15,162 nucleotides of DNA from an uncultured Opitutia bacterium (GTDB lineage Bacteria > Verrucomicrobiota > Verrucomicrobiia > Opitutales > UBA953), in NCBI GenBank assembly GCA_903895475.1, contig CAITUF010000328.1, positions 1 to 15,162 on the forward strand, given 5' to 3'. Under the pieces are notes generated by a model, which searched no databases, was not told the origin of the DNA, and was given only the letters and a program-made list of their open reading frames with translations. The position numbers and the translations under genes are program-made. This document shows positions 1-7,634 of the stretch, piece by piece (the stretch's first letter is position 1; each line of letters opens with the position of its first letter).

Positions 1-989
1 CCGCGGGTGTTGCCTTCAGAAATCTTCGCCGTGAGGTCACCGAACTTCTTCGACCCCTCGTCGGTGAAGTTCATGCTGACATAGAACGATAGACCGTCGT
101 CCGAGCGGGCCGAGGAAGACTTAATAATCTTACCGGTGGCGTCGGCCTTCTTGCGGACGTAGTAACGCTGCGTGGTGACCTCGCCCGTGCGGCGGTCAAC
201 ATTGCGCTCCGTCAGGACCTCATAGGTGGCGATCGCACCGCTGTCGTCCTGCAGTGCCTTGGTGGAACGCTCGCGGTCGGTGGGCGCGGGGCGCTCTCCG
301 CGGTAGACTTGACGGAACTCCAACTTGGCCGGCTTCTTGAGCGCGTCCATGATGTCGGGGTTGTTGGCGGCGTCTTCGCCGGGCAACTGGATTTCCAAAG
401 ACAAGTCGCCGACGGGACGGATAACGGGCTCGGCGACGCCGAAGGCGTTGACGCGTTGCTCCATGACAGTGATGGCCTGGGCCACCATCTGGGCCGGGGC
501 CATACTCGTCTTATCGCTACTGGACTTCTCGCCAGACTCGACGCCCGACGGGTCGACCTTAAGCGTAAACGCCACACCACCTTGCAGGTCGAGGCCGAGT
601 TTGAGCTTACCTTGCGAAGCGAGCAGCTGCTGCTTCAGGACCAGGATGTTACGCTTCGACTGATCGGGTTCGCGGACGAAATCCTTCTCGTTGTAGAAGA
701 ACGGGAGCAGATCCACGCCACTGGGGCGACCCTTGCCTTCACCGATATCACGGAGAGCCTGGTAATAGGAGACCGACTTTTGATCGGCCGGCACGGCCGC
801 ATCCTTGTAGTCACGGAAGCGCTTCTTGGCTTCGGCGTGAATCTTTTCGAAGGCCGGCTGATCCTTGATGACCTGCGTCGGGATGAATTCCTCGAGAGGG
901 GTTGGAGAGAGGGGGTAGAACTCGTACACGGCAACTGCCAGCGCGAGAACCGATACCGCCACCTTCCAGAACCAAGTCCTGGATGTCAT
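1..989 (-). CDS. secD: Protein translocase subunit SecD (or SecDF), N-terminal part, cut by the window edge
   Basis: The reading frame opens with ATG at 989 and stays open to the window edge (329 codons plus 2 bases). SecD is an inner-membrane accessory of the SecYEG translocon that uses proton-motive force to help pull exported proteins into the periplasm. One hydrophobic segment is visible at about residues 8-25. It is followed by a charged, helix-rich stretch of about 105 residues, then the family signature KLGLDLQGGVAF (130-141) and the P1-domain segment with QRVNAFGVAEPVIRPVG. These motifs identify SecD firmly. The remaining periplasmic part and the C-terminal membrane domain lie outside the window, so a SecDF fusion cannot be told from separate secD and secF. 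yajC lies 29 bp upstream on the same strand, the usual yajC-secD operon order. No Shine-Dalgarno sequence precedes the ATG. Confidence 0.95.
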   Translation of the reverse strand, partial: MTSRTWFWKVAVSVLALAVAVYEFYPLSPTPLEEFIPTQVIKDQPAFEKIHAEAKKRFRDYKDAAVPADQKSVSYYQALRDIGEGKGRPSGVDLLPFFYNEKDFVREPDQSKRNILVLKQQLLASQGKLKLGLDLQGGVAFTLKVDPSGVESGEKSSSDKTSMAPAQMVAQAITVMEQRVNAFGVAEPVIRPVGDLSLEIQLPGEDAANNPDIMDALKKPAKLEFRQVYRGERPAPTDRERSTKALQDDSGAIATYEVLTERNVDRRTGEVTTQRYYVRKKADATGKIIKSSSARSDDGLSFYVSMNFTDEGSKKFGDLTAKISEGNTR

Positions 990-1018
990 GGGTATTTCGT
1001 GGTTAAGGGGTGGACGAA

Positions 1019-1363
1019 TTAGGCCTGGATGGCCTTAGCGGCTTCTTCGGCTTTGCCGACGATGGCCGACTTATGGACGACCATGCGACCGCTCTCGAGT
1101 TCGATGGTCACGCGGTCATCCTTGAGGTGGTAGACCTTGCCGTAGATGCCGTTGGCCAAGATGACCTCGGCGCCGACCGCGAGTTCGGACTGCAGCTTTT
1201 CGCGCTCTTTCTGCAACTTACGCTGGGGGGCGACGAAGAAGAAGTACATGGCTGCGATGAAGAGCAGCATCGGGGCTATGCTCAGCAGGAAATTACCTTC
1301 AGCGGGAGCAGCTGCCGCGTCTGCCGCAAGTACATGAATACCAATAGTTTGAATGTTAATCAT
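1019..1363 (-). CDS. yajC: Sec translocon accessory protein YajC
   Basis: A 114-residue protein. YajC is a small single-span inner-membrane protein that associates with SecDF and SecYEG. The sequence shows a short N-terminal region, one transmembrane segment (about residues 26-44, IAPMLLFIAAMYFFFVAPQ) and a charged cytoplasmic tail. The tail contains the YajC-typical ELAVGAEVILANGIYGKV and ends in an Ala/Lys-rich stretch. The FFFVAPQRK junction after the membrane span is diagnostic. I chose the ATG at 1363 rather than the in-frame ATG at 1420, because it gives the usual family length and the extra 19 residues are not YajC-like. The start follows an A-rich tract (AAACAAAACAACA) without a Shine-Dalgarno sequence. 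It is the first gene of the yajC-secD operon and diverges from kup. In many bacteria tgt and queA precede yajC; here they do not. Confidence 0.94.
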   Translation of the reverse strand: MINIQTIGIHVLAADAAAAPAEGNFLLSIAPMLLFIAAMYFFFVAPQRKLQKEREKLQSELAVGAEVILANGIYGKVYHLKDDRVTIELESGRMVVHKSAIVGKAEEAAKAIQA

Positions 1364-1495
1364 TGTTGTTTTGTTTGGAAATGGGGGCTGAGAACCCCTT
1401 GAAATGAGGCGGAAAGGCAAAAAGGCAAGCCCCAGCTCGGGTCGGAATGGTTTTGCTAACCCCCTCAGAGGCGGTCAGTGTGAATAACTCAATCC
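1364..1495. other. Divergent intergenic region between yajC and kup
   Basis: These 132 bases must carry the promoters for both yajC-secD (leftward) and kup (rightward). I see no convincing -35/-10 pair on either strand and no Shine-Dalgarno sequence before either start. A small GGGG-CTGAGAA-CCCC hairpin lies at about 1384-1398. The stretch is too short, and lacks the features, for a c-di-AMP (ydaO-type) riboswitch, which controls some potassium transporter genes. Confidence 0.6.
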
Positions 1496-3532
1496 ATGAA
1501 CGAAGCCTCCCAGGAGCCTGATTCAGCTGCTCCCCATGCGCTAGCCAAGCCGCTCACGCTTGCAGCGACCATCGCCGCCCTTGGGGTGGTCTTCGGGGAC
1601 ATCGGTACGAGCCCGCTCTACGCTTTCAAGGAGTGTCTCCGGGTTAAAGACGCGGCGGGTAATTTCGTAGGGGTCAGTATGGTCGTCCCTACCCTCTCCT
1701 TGATCATTTGGTCCCTGATCTTGGTGGTGATGTTCAAATACGTTCTCTTGGTCATGGAAGCCAACGAAGACGGCGAAGGCGGCATCATGACTTTAGTCTC
1801 CTTGGCCTCCAGTAAAGACCCGGCCAAGGGCAAACGAAAGCACCGTAGCTTCCTCGTCCTACTGGGCGTCTTTGGGGCGGCCCTACTCTACGGGGATGGC
1901 GTCATCACGCCAGCCATCTCCGTGGTCTCTGCCCTGGAAGGGGTCAAAGAAGCCAACGAGCGTCTCCATGGCCCGCTGGGGCCAGAATTTCTAAAATACT
2001 TCATCCCCACCGCCGCGATCCTGATCCTCGGGGGGATTTTCTGGCTGCAAAAAATCGGCACCGGCAAGGTCGGCCTTTACTTTGGGCCCATTACGATGAT
2101 TTGGTTCATCGTCATCGGTGGACTCGGAGCGCTCGCGCTCGCGCTCAATAGCCAGGTCTTCGGCGAAATCATCTGGGCCTTAAACCCGCTCGAAGGGATT
2201 AAAATGCTACTGGAGCGCCCGACCATGGGTATCCTCATCCTCGGGGCAGTCTTCCTCTCGGTCACTGGGGCGGAAGCCCTGTACGCCGACATGGGGCATT
2301 TTGGGCAAAAACCTATTCGCGCCGCCTGGAGCTTCATTGTCTTCCCGGCCTTGATCTTAAACTATTTTGGCCAAGGCGCTTGGGCGCTCGCGCACCCAAA
2401 TGAGTTGCTGACCGCGGGCTTCAATCCCTTCTTCAACATGGCGCCGAACTGGGCGCAGATTCCCCTCGTAGTCATTGCGACGCTCGCCGCCATCATCGCG
2501 TCCCAAGCCCTGATTGCGGGTGCCTTCTCCATCACGATGCAGGCCATCCAGCTCAATTACCTTCCCCGGATGCGGGTCGTGCAAACCTCCGATGTGGAAT
2601 CAGGTCAAGTCTACGTCCCGATCATTAACTGGTTACTGATGATTGGCTCCATGTACCTCGTCCTGCACTACGAGAACTCGGAAAACCTCGCCAGCGCCTA
2701 CGGTATCGCCGTGAGCCTCACGATGCTTGTGACGACGATTCTCTTCGGGCAGTATGTACGTCATCGCCTCAAGATACCGTCCGTGGCGGCCTACGCCCTC
2801 CTCTCCCCTTTCATCATTCTTGAGCTGCTTTTCGTCCTGGGAAATACGCATAAAATCCTCCCCAATGGCTGGATGCCCTTAGCCATCGGGGTCGTGGTTT
2901 ACTACCTCATGAGCGTATGGAACAAGGGGCGGATTGCGATGAAGCAGAAGCTGCAGCTTGGGGCGGGTAACGAAGAATGCGGCCTTTTCCTCGACAGCGT
3001 CGAACAGCATTTCAACCAAGGCAAGATGAGCCGAGTCAAGGGGACCGCCATTTACCTTGCGGGCTCAACCAAGGCCGTGCCGATGGCCTTGGCGCATAAC
3101 CTGAAGCACAACAAGGTACTACACGACCACATCATCATTGTGACGCTCAAGGTCGACGATGGTCGCGCGATCGTCCCAACGGCCGAGCGCGTCCGCTTTG
3201 ACATGCGCCGACCGAAATTCTGCCGCCTTGATGGCCACGAGGAATTCCCGGCCGTGCTCTCCGTCACGGGTGTTTTCGGGTTCCGCGAAAAACAAGACGT
3301 CTTCACCGTCCAAGAGGCCGCCTTTAAGGAACTGGGCATCAACCCAAGCGGTCTGGACACCACCTACTTCCTCAGCCGCGAGACCATCGTCCGGGCCACG
3401 TCTGGCATCTCCCTCGATACGGTGCAGGAAAAGCTCTTCGAGGTGCTCAATCGCAATTCCCTTTCGGCGACGGCTTACTTCAATCTGCCGCCCGGCCGCG
3501 TGGTCGAGCTGGGCATGCAGGTCGAACTCTAA
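1496..3532 (+). CDS. kup: Low-affinity potassium transporter Kup
   Basis: A 678-residue member of the KUP/HAK/KT family, which imports K+ across the inner membrane, in characterised cases as K+/H+ symport. The first membrane segment carries the hallmark GVVFGDIGTSPLYAFKE (residues 30-46), with the conserved Asp at 35. The next signature, YGDGVITPAISVVSALEGV, lies at 132-150. About twelve hydrophobic segments extend to roughly residue 470, and a soluble cytoplasmic C-terminal domain occupies the last 200 residues. Length and domain order are normal for bacterial Kup. The ATG at 1496 gives a short polar N-terminus before the first helix, as in the family; no Shine-Dalgarno sequence precedes it. 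It is transcribed alone and faces the lipoprotein gene at its 3' end with only 4 bp between stop codons and no clear terminator. Confidence 0.97.
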   Translation: MNEASQEPDSAAPHALAKPLTLAATIAALGVVFGDIGTSPLYAFKECLRVKDAAGNFVGVSMVVPTLSLIIWSLILVVMFKYVLLVMEANEDGEGGIMTLVSLASSKDPAKGKRKHRSFLVLLGVFGAALLYGDGVITPAISVVSALEGVKEANERLHGPLGPEFLKYFIPTAAILILGGIFWLQKIGTGKVGLYFGPITMIWFIVIGGLGALALALNSQVFGEIIWALNPLEGIKMLLERPTMGILILGAVFLSVTGAEALYADMGHFGQKPIRAAWSFIVFPALILNYFGQGAWALAHPNELLTAGFNPFFNMAPNWAQIPLVVIATLAAIIASQALIAGAFSITMQAIQLNYLPRMRVVQTSDVESGQVYVPIINWLLMIGSMYLVLHYENSENLASAYGIAVSLTMLVTTILFGQYVRHRLKIPSVAAYALLSPFIILELLFVLGNTHKILPNGWMPLAIGVVVYYLMSVWNKGRIAMKQKLQLGAGNEECGLFLDSVEQHFNQGKMSRVKGTAIYLAGSTKAVPMALAHNLKHNKVLHDHIIIVTLKVDDGRAIVPTAERVRFDMRRPKFCRLDGHEEFPAVLSVTGVFGFREKQDVFTVQEAAFKELGINPSGLDTTYFLSRETIVRATSGISLDTVQEKLFEVLNRNSLSATAYFNLPPGRVVELGMQVEL

Positions 3533-3536
3533 GCGC

Positions 3537-4052
3537 TCAGCGCGCGGGGGACTCGAACCGAAAGACAAACGCCTGCGTGCAGGGGTGGTTCTCTTCGTCC
3601 GCCATCTCCCGCGGGGTTTCAATCACGCAGACGGCGCCGAGCTGCTCCCACGGTAACGGCTCCGGCCAACCGAGCATCGTGATACGCGTACCGGGCACTG
3701 GCCGAAGGGCCTTGGTTCGCACCTGCTTACCCGGCCAGCCGTCGCTGATGAGGTAGGTGATACGGCCATTGGCCGAACGCGTGAAGGTGAAAGGGCCTTC
3801 CGGCGACAGGGCCGGGCTGACGTGCGTCAGGGCCTCGGCATTGACGTTTAACCACAGCTCTACGTACAGGAAGTAGTCCGACTGCACCGGATCAGTCGGC
3901 GTCAGGGCCTTGTGGGGATCAGCCTCCACCCTGCCCGCGGCGATATCCGCAATCAGCAACCGCAAGGCGTCTTCCTTGGTCTCCGGCACAGACCGGCAGG
4001 CCACCAAAAGCAAAACAGCCATCGGAATCCAGATGGCTGCTCGCGACTTCAT
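3537..4052 (-). CDS. Small predicted lipoprotein of unknown function
   Basis: A 171-residue protein I do not recognise. The N-terminus (MKSR, then a hydrophobic run) ends in a lipobox LVAC with the acceptor Cys at 19, so it is probably a lipid-anchored envelope protein. The mature part is soluble, with a proline- and tryptophan-containing C-terminal half and two further cysteines (in GAVCVIE and ENHPCTQ) that could form a disulfide. Its start lies 8 bp after the carA stop codon, so it is probably cotranscribed with carA, although nothing suggests a role in carbamoyl phosphate synthesis. A weak Shine-Dalgarno-like AAGG lies about 7 bases before the ATG. Its 3' end converges on kup. Confidence 0.75.
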   Translation of the reverse strand: MKSRAAIWIPMAVLLLVACRSVPETKEDALRLLIADIAAGRVEADPHKALTPTDPVQSDYFLYVELWLNVNAEALTHVSPALSPEGPFTFTRSANGRITYLISDGWPGKQVRTKALRPVPGTRITMLGWPEPLPWEQLGAVCVIETPREMADEENHPCTQAFVFRFESPAR

Positions 4053-4060
4053 GCGAAACC

Positions 4061-5218
4061 TTACTTAGCCCCTTTGCTCTTAGCAACCAGTGCGTAGAAC
4101 CGGTCGAAAAGAATGTCGGCGTCGTTCGGGCCAGGGCCGGCTTCCGGGTGATACTGTACGGAGAAGACGGGCTTATCCTTGAGGCGCAGTCCGGAGACGG
4201 TGTTATCGTTTAGATTTATTTCCGTGACGACGGCGCCGCAACGGTCGAGCTCGTCGGCCTTGGAAGCGAAGCCGTGGTTCTGGGCGGTGATCGAAACGCG
4301 ACCTTCTTCGGTGTTCTTGACGGGCTGATTGCCGCCGCGGTGTCCGAACTTCAACTTGTAGGTCGTGGCACCGATGGCGTGCGTGATGATTTGGTGACCG
4401 AGGCAGATACCAAAGACCGGGTAGGTCTCGATGAGATCCTTCACGGCTTCGTGCGCATACTTGAGGGCCGCGGGATCGCCCGGGCCGTTCGAAAGGAAGA
4501 CGCCGTCCGGGTTATAGGCGCGGATGACCGAGGCCGGGGTCGTGGCCGGGAAGACCTGCACATCAAAACCCGAAGCCACGAGACGACGGAAGATCGAGGT
4601 CTTGGCACCGAAGTCGTAAGCAGCGATGCGGTAGCGCACCGGACGATCCTTCGGCTTGTTTAGGTTGGTACCGGGAACGGAGAAAGCTTCGCAGTCGCCG
4701 GCAGTGGCGTTGTAATTGTAGGTAGCCTTACAGGTAACTTCCTTCACGAAGTCTGCGCCGACCGTGCCAGTCCAAGCCCGCGCGCGTTTGAGGGCTTCTT
4801 CGTCGCTCAAACCTTCCGTGGAAAGGCAGGCCTTCATCACGCCGGCCGAGCGGAGTTTCTTCGTCAGTGAACGCGTGTCGAGGCCCTCGATGCCCGGGAT
4901 GCCGTACTTCTTCAGCCAAGTGCTGAGGTCGGTCGTGGCGCGCCAGTTTGAGACGATCGGCGAAAGTTCGCGGACGATGAAGCCAGCGACGTGCGGACGG
5001 GCCGACTCGAGGTCTTCTTCATTCACGCCGTAGTTGCCGATTTGCGGCGCGGTCATGGTGACGATTTGACCGAAGTACGAGGGGTCCGTGAGGATTTCCT
5101 GGTAACCGGTCATACTGGTGTTGAACACCACTTCGCCGCAGAGGGTGGCTTCCGCCCCAAACGCCCTGCCCCGAAGAATGGTTCCATCTTCAAGAGCGAG
5201 CACAGCGTGGCGAGTCAT
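4061..5218 (-). CDS. carA: Carbamoyl phosphate synthase small (glutaminase) subunit
   Basis: A 385-residue protein of normal length. CarA hydrolyses glutamine and channels ammonia to CarB, which makes carbamoyl phosphate for pyrimidine and arginine synthesis in the cytosol. The N-terminal CarA domain (about 1-150) contains GEVVFNTSMTGYQEILTDPS (28-47). The class I glutamine amidotransferase domain follows, with LSNGPGDP (242-249), the nucleophile elbow GICLGHQ (catalytic Cys272) and QYHPEA, giving His357 and Glu359. The full catalytic triad is intact. The start at 5218 matches the family N-terminus. carA follows queE after 78 bases and precedes the lipoprotein gene by 8. carB is not in this window, so the two subunits are unlinked here. 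The leader 5219-5296 contains an 8-base direct repeat (gaccgaac at 5234 and 5282) and a T-rich run, but no convincing terminator. Confidence 0.98.
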   Translation of the reverse strand: MTRHAVLALEDGTILRGRAFGAEATLCGEVVFNTSMTGYQEILTDPSYFGQIVTMTAPQIGNYGVNEEDLESARPHVAGFIVRELSPIVSNWRATTDLSTWLKKYGIPGIEGLDTRSLTKKLRSAGVMKACLSTEGLSDEEALKRARAWTGTVGADFVKEVTCKATYNYNATAGDCEAFSVPGTNLNKPKDRPVRYRIAAYDFGAKTSIFRRLVASGFDVQVFPATTPASVIRAYNPDGVFLSNGPGDPAALKYAHEAVKDLIETYPVFGICLGHQIITHAIGATTYKLKFGHRGGNQPVKNTEEGRVSITAQNHGFASKADELDRCGAVVTEINLNDNTVSGLRLKDKPVFSVQYHPEAGPGPNDADILFDRFYALVAKSKGAK

Positions 5219-5296
5219 GAGTCCGTTTTGAATGACCGAACGCCCTCCGTGTGAAGCAAAAAAGAGAACAATCGTCCAAACGACCGAACTCGGGAC

Positions 5297-5980
5297 TTAG
5301 AGACCCTTAGCCGGATCGCCGCCCAAAGGCACCGGCGGACGGGCGCGAGCATCCAAAGCGTCGGCCGAATAAGGCTTATGGACCTGCCAACCCGCCCGGA
5401 AAGCACCCCCCACGGCCTTGACGTGGTCCGTAATGGCCTTGAGGACGGCGGGGTTGGCCCGCTGGGTCCATTCCGGGTGCAGCCAGACGTTGGCGGCCAC
5501 CCACTGACCGCCGACGGCCTCCGTCCAACGGGCGATGGTGTCGGGGGCTTCTACAATGATTTTGACCTCATCCGCCCGTTGCAGGGATTCCGCCAAGGGG
5601 AGCTTGGCCCATTTCGGGCTGACGGTCACCCAGGCGATGCCTGGGGCAATCGGGTAAGCCCCGCAGGTTTCGAGGTGGGCAGGTAAGCCGACGGACTTCA
5701 GGGCAGCCACGAGCGGGCCTAGGTCATGCACGCAGGGCTCTCCGCCCGTGATAACCACGAACTGTGGCGAAGAGGCCTTGGCTTCGTCGGCCAATTCAGC
5801 GGCCGTGGCCTTGCGGACCTGCTTAGGGACATACTGCGGATGCCAAGTGGAGGCAGAGTCACACCACGCACACTTTACCGGACAGCCCTGCAGGCGGATG
5901 AAGAAGGCCTTGCGCCCCAGGTGGACGCCCTCGCCTTGCCAACTCAGGAACGTCTCGTTGACCGGATAAAGGTCAGCCAT
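5297..5980 (-). CDS. queE: 7-carboxy-7-deazaguanine synthase QueE (radical SAM)
   Basis: A 227-residue protein. QueE converts 6-carboxy-5,6,7,8-tetrahydropterin to 7-carboxy-7-deazaguanine, the ring-contraction step on the way to preQ0 and queuosine. The radical-SAM iron-sulfur motif is CPVKCAWC (Cys33, Cys37, Cys40; CxxxCxxC), preceded by the QueE-type SWQGEG (13-18). The SAM-binding TGGEP lies at 78-82, and the product-site region LETCG follows. I chose the ATG at 5980 over an upstream in-frame start at 6049, because the earlier one would overlap queD and add non-homologous residues. The queD stop and this ATG are separated by two bases (TAACCATG), so the pair is almost certainly translationally coupled. 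Weak Shine-Dalgarno-like AAGG lies within the queD 3' end. Confidence 0.96.
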   Translation of the reverse strand: MADLYPVNETFLSWQGEGVHLGRKAFFIRLQGCPVKCAWCDSASTWHPQYVPKQVRKATAAELADEAKASSPQFVVITGGEPCVHDLGPLVAALKSVGLPAHLETCGAYPIAPGIAWVTVSPKWAKLPLAESLQRADEVKIIVEAPDTIARWTEAVGGQWVAANVWLHPEWTQRANPAVLKAITDHVKAVGGAFRAGWQVHKPYSADALDARARPPVPLGGDPAKGL

Positions 5981-5982
5981 GG

Positions 5983-6417
5983 TTAGGCCTTCGGCTGATA
6001 GCTCGCCTTGTTCTTCGTATCCTCGTGCAGGATAATCTGCCGGACCCACGCGCGGCCCGCGGTCTCTTGGCGCACCATCGGGTCAAAGGTTTCGAAAAGG
6101 TGCTGGGCAATACCTTCCGTGGAAACGGAATCGATTACCAGCGGACGAAATAGTTTGGGGTAATCCTGCAGGAGTTTTTCGCGAATTGGATCCGACTTGG
6201 CGAAGAGGCAGGCGTGATCGAGATTGTCCGCGATCCACTGCTTCAAGAAACCGAGACCGCCGAAATCGACCACGAAACCGCGTTCATCGAGGGACTCGCA
6301 GCCAAACTCAATCTCGATGGCCCAGTTATGCCCGTGCAGGAACGAGCAATGCCCCTCATGCCGGTGCTGGCGATGGGCGAACGGGATATCCCGATAGGTC
6401 TTGCTGCAGGTGAACAT
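5983..6417 (-). CDS. queD: 6-carboxytetrahydropterin synthase QueD
   Basis: A 144-residue member of the 6-pyruvoyl-tetrahydropterin synthase family. QueD turns 7,8-dihydroneopterin triphosphate into 6-carboxytetrahydropterin, the substrate of QueE encoded immediately downstream. Visible active-site elements are the zinc ligands His15, His28 and His30 (FAHRQ and LHGHNW), the catalytic Cys24 in GHCSFLHGH, the LDH motif (66-68) and the late Glu132 in ILHED, equivalent to the KE of other QueD proteins. The ATG at 6417 gives the expected start MFTCSKTY. An in-frame extension back to 6579 would run through the upstream terminator hairpin and is rejected. There is no Shine-Dalgarno sequence. The gene begins a probable queD-queE-carA-lipoprotein transcription unit just downstream of the terminator at 6491-6528. 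Confidence 0.94.
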   Translation of the reverse strand: MFTCSKTYRDIPFAHRQHRHEGHCSFLHGHNWAIEIEFGCESLDERGFVVDFGGLGFLKQWIADNLDHACLFAKSDPIREKLLQDYPKLFRPLVIDSVSTEGIAQHLFETFDPMVRQETAGRAWVRQIILHEDTKNKASYQPKA

Positions 6418-6462
6418 GCGCAAGGAAGGATTAGGCGAGGCCAAGGGCACGCCGCAAGGCAC

Positions 6463-6492
6463 ATTATGGCTCCACCCTAGGCTTAGGCCCAA
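6463..6492 (-). promoter_or_regulatory. Possible sigma-70-type promoter for queD-queE
   Basis: On the minus strand a -10-like CATAAT (6468-6463) lies 18 bases downstream of a -35-like TTGGGC (6492-6487). It is placed between the preceding terminator and the queD start, where a promoter is needed. The -35 match is poor (3 of 6), so this is a weak call. Confidence 0.3.
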
Positions 6493-6528
6493 AAAAGAGG
6501 CCTGCCGTATCCTTATACGGCAGGCCTC
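6491..6528 (-). terminator. Strong intrinsic terminator of the Cys-rich barrel gene
   Basis: A perfect 14-bp stem, GAGGCCTGCCGTAT (6497-6510) paired with 6515-6528, has a 4-base loop. Read on the minus strand it is followed directly by six T residues (6496-6491). It lies about 20 bases past the stop codon of the gene at 6549-7496, so it should end that transcript and separate it from queD. This is the clearest terminator in the window. Confidence 0.93.
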
Positions 6529-6548
6529 GAAGGCTATGAAGCGAGGGC

Positions 6549-7496
6549 TTAGAACGTATGCGAGAGGCCGACCGACCACACGTCGGCGGCATGCACCGGA
6601 TTCACCAAGGCGGTCGCGGACTTCGGCACATAGCTGCGGATTTCCACCGGCTTGCTGAAGTACACGTAGGCATTGGTGCCGGCCGCGACCTTATAGGTCA
6701 GGCCCGCGGCGACCGTGGTGGTGAGTCCACCGGTCTCCAGGTCCTCGACATACTGGGCATTGACCGTGGCTTCGGTGTTCTTGTCGCGGAACTGCCGGAG
6801 GAGCGAAGCCTGTGCCGAGAACGCGAACTTGTCAGTCAGCTGGTAACGGACCCCGCCGTTCAGCGAGACCGTCGAACCTGGGCGGAAGTGCGCGTCGCTG
6901 AGCACCGGCACCTGCGCCTGTAGCGAGACGAACTCGGTGAGCTTATCCGACGGAGCACCGAAATCCTTACGGATACCAGCGAGGAGATCGGTCGAGCCCG
7001 TGCCTGGCTGCAGATACTTGCGCGAGAGACCGCCCGCCGGATCAGCGAAGACGATATTATCCTTACCCGTGGGCAACTTGACGCCGGTGTTCACCGTGAA
7101 GCCCGACCAAAGAAGGCGTGTCGTCACGGCGATATCACCGAGGCCGACGACCTGCTGATGGTATTGCGTGGGGTTCGGGACCGCCAACGACGGAACTTTG
7201 TCGGTGTGGAGGCGACGCTCGATGCGCGGCACGGACAACGACCAGGTCTGACCCGCGAAGGTCGTTTCCACGGTAGCCGTTAAGATATCGTGTGTGCCAT
7301 ACCAGTGAGCATGGGCGCCACTATTGCGCTCAGACTGGTCAATCAGGTCAAGCCGCAGGTCGAGCGTATAGGCACCCGCGGTGGCTGCGGGACGGTCGGC
7401 GAGATTATCGACGCACACTTTAACGCAGCCGCACGGGCAAGCCTGCGCAGCCGTGTAGGTGCCGAGGGCGAGGAGGAGGAAGAGATTCTTTTTCAT
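6549..7496 (-). CDS. Predicted outer-membrane beta-barrel protein with an N-terminal cysteine cluster; function unknown
   Basis: A 315-residue protein. The N-terminus is a signal peptide (MKKNLFLLLALG...) ending in an AQA site near residue 19. The mature protein would begin with CPCGCVKVC, four cysteines (20, 22, 24, 28) in nine residues. A histidine-containing stretch AHAHWYGTHD (61-70) follows. The rest alternates polar and hydrophobic residues in amphipathic strands, with repeated phrases such as GDIAVTTRLLWSG and VNTGVKLPTGKDN. The chain ends in ...LSHTF, a terminal phenylalanine typical of Bam-inserted barrels. It resembles the broad group of proteobacterial-type outer-membrane transporter or channel proteins, but I cannot assign a substrate. 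It lies 138 bp after the CxxC protein gene on the same strand and ends at a strong terminator. The clustered Cys and His residues suggest metal or redox chemistry; this is inference. Confidence 0.78.
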   Translation of the reverse strand: MKKNLFLLLALGTYTAAQACPCGCVKVCVDNLADRPAATAGAYTLDLRLDLIDQSERNSGAHAHWYGTHDILTATVETTFAGQTWSLSVPRIERRLHTDKVPSLAVPNPTQYHQQVVGLGDIAVTTRLLWSGFTVNTGVKLPTGKDNIVFADPAGGLSRKYLQPGTGSTDLLAGIRKDFGAPSDKLTEFVSLQAQVPVLSDAHFRPGSTVSLNGGVRYQLTDKFAFSAQASLLRQFRDKNTEATVNAQYVEDLETGGLTTTVAAGLTYKVAAGTNAYVYFSKPVEIRSYVPKSATALVNPVHAADVWSVGLSHTF

Positions 7497-7521
7497 AAGA
7501 CTATTAAGATTTTTCCGCCCA

Positions 7522-7546
7522 GACGGGGTGTGGCGAAGCCACCGTC
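7522..7546 (-). promoter_or_regulatory. Hairpin in the leader of the Cys-rich barrel gene
   Basis: On the minus strand GTGGC-TTC-GCCAC (7542-7530) forms a compact stem. An outer GACGG/CCGTC match around it has a small bulge. It lies about 25 bases before the ATG at 7496, in the 138-base gap after the CxxC gene. No T-run follows it closely enough for a standard terminator. It could stabilise or regulate the downstream message. The rest of the gap 7497-7634 shows no gene and no good Shine-Dalgarno sequence. Confidence 0.4.
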
Positions 7547-7634
7547 AAGGCAGGGATACGCGTCCGAAAGGATGCGACTTGGGAAGGGAATGAAGCCACG
7601 TGCGAGCCGAACTAACCGCAACTCGCAACGGTGA

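Noticed and set aside
309..1022. 237-codon plus-strand frame opposite secD
   Set aside because: It is the antisense shadow of the clear SecD frame, with no recognisable motif and no ribosome-binding site.
1364..1495. c-di-AMP riboswitch upstream of kup
   Set aside because: The gap is only 132 bases, shared with the divergent yajC promoter, and lacks the paired helices and conserved loops of that class.
3540..3565. tRNA T-arm-like sequence (GGTTCGAGTCC on the minus strand)
   Set aside because: It encodes the C-terminal residues of the lipoprotein (FRFESPAR). No matching anticodon arm, D arm or acceptor stem is found nearby.
5257..5296. Intrinsic terminator between queE and carA
   Set aside because: A T-rich run (CTCTTTTTTGC) exists, but the only stems before it are about 4 bp (TCGT/ACGA), too weak to call.
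6418..6579. Longer QueD start at 6579
   Set aside because: The extension would translate the terminator hairpin and adds residues unlike QueD; ATG 6417 gives the family N-terminus.
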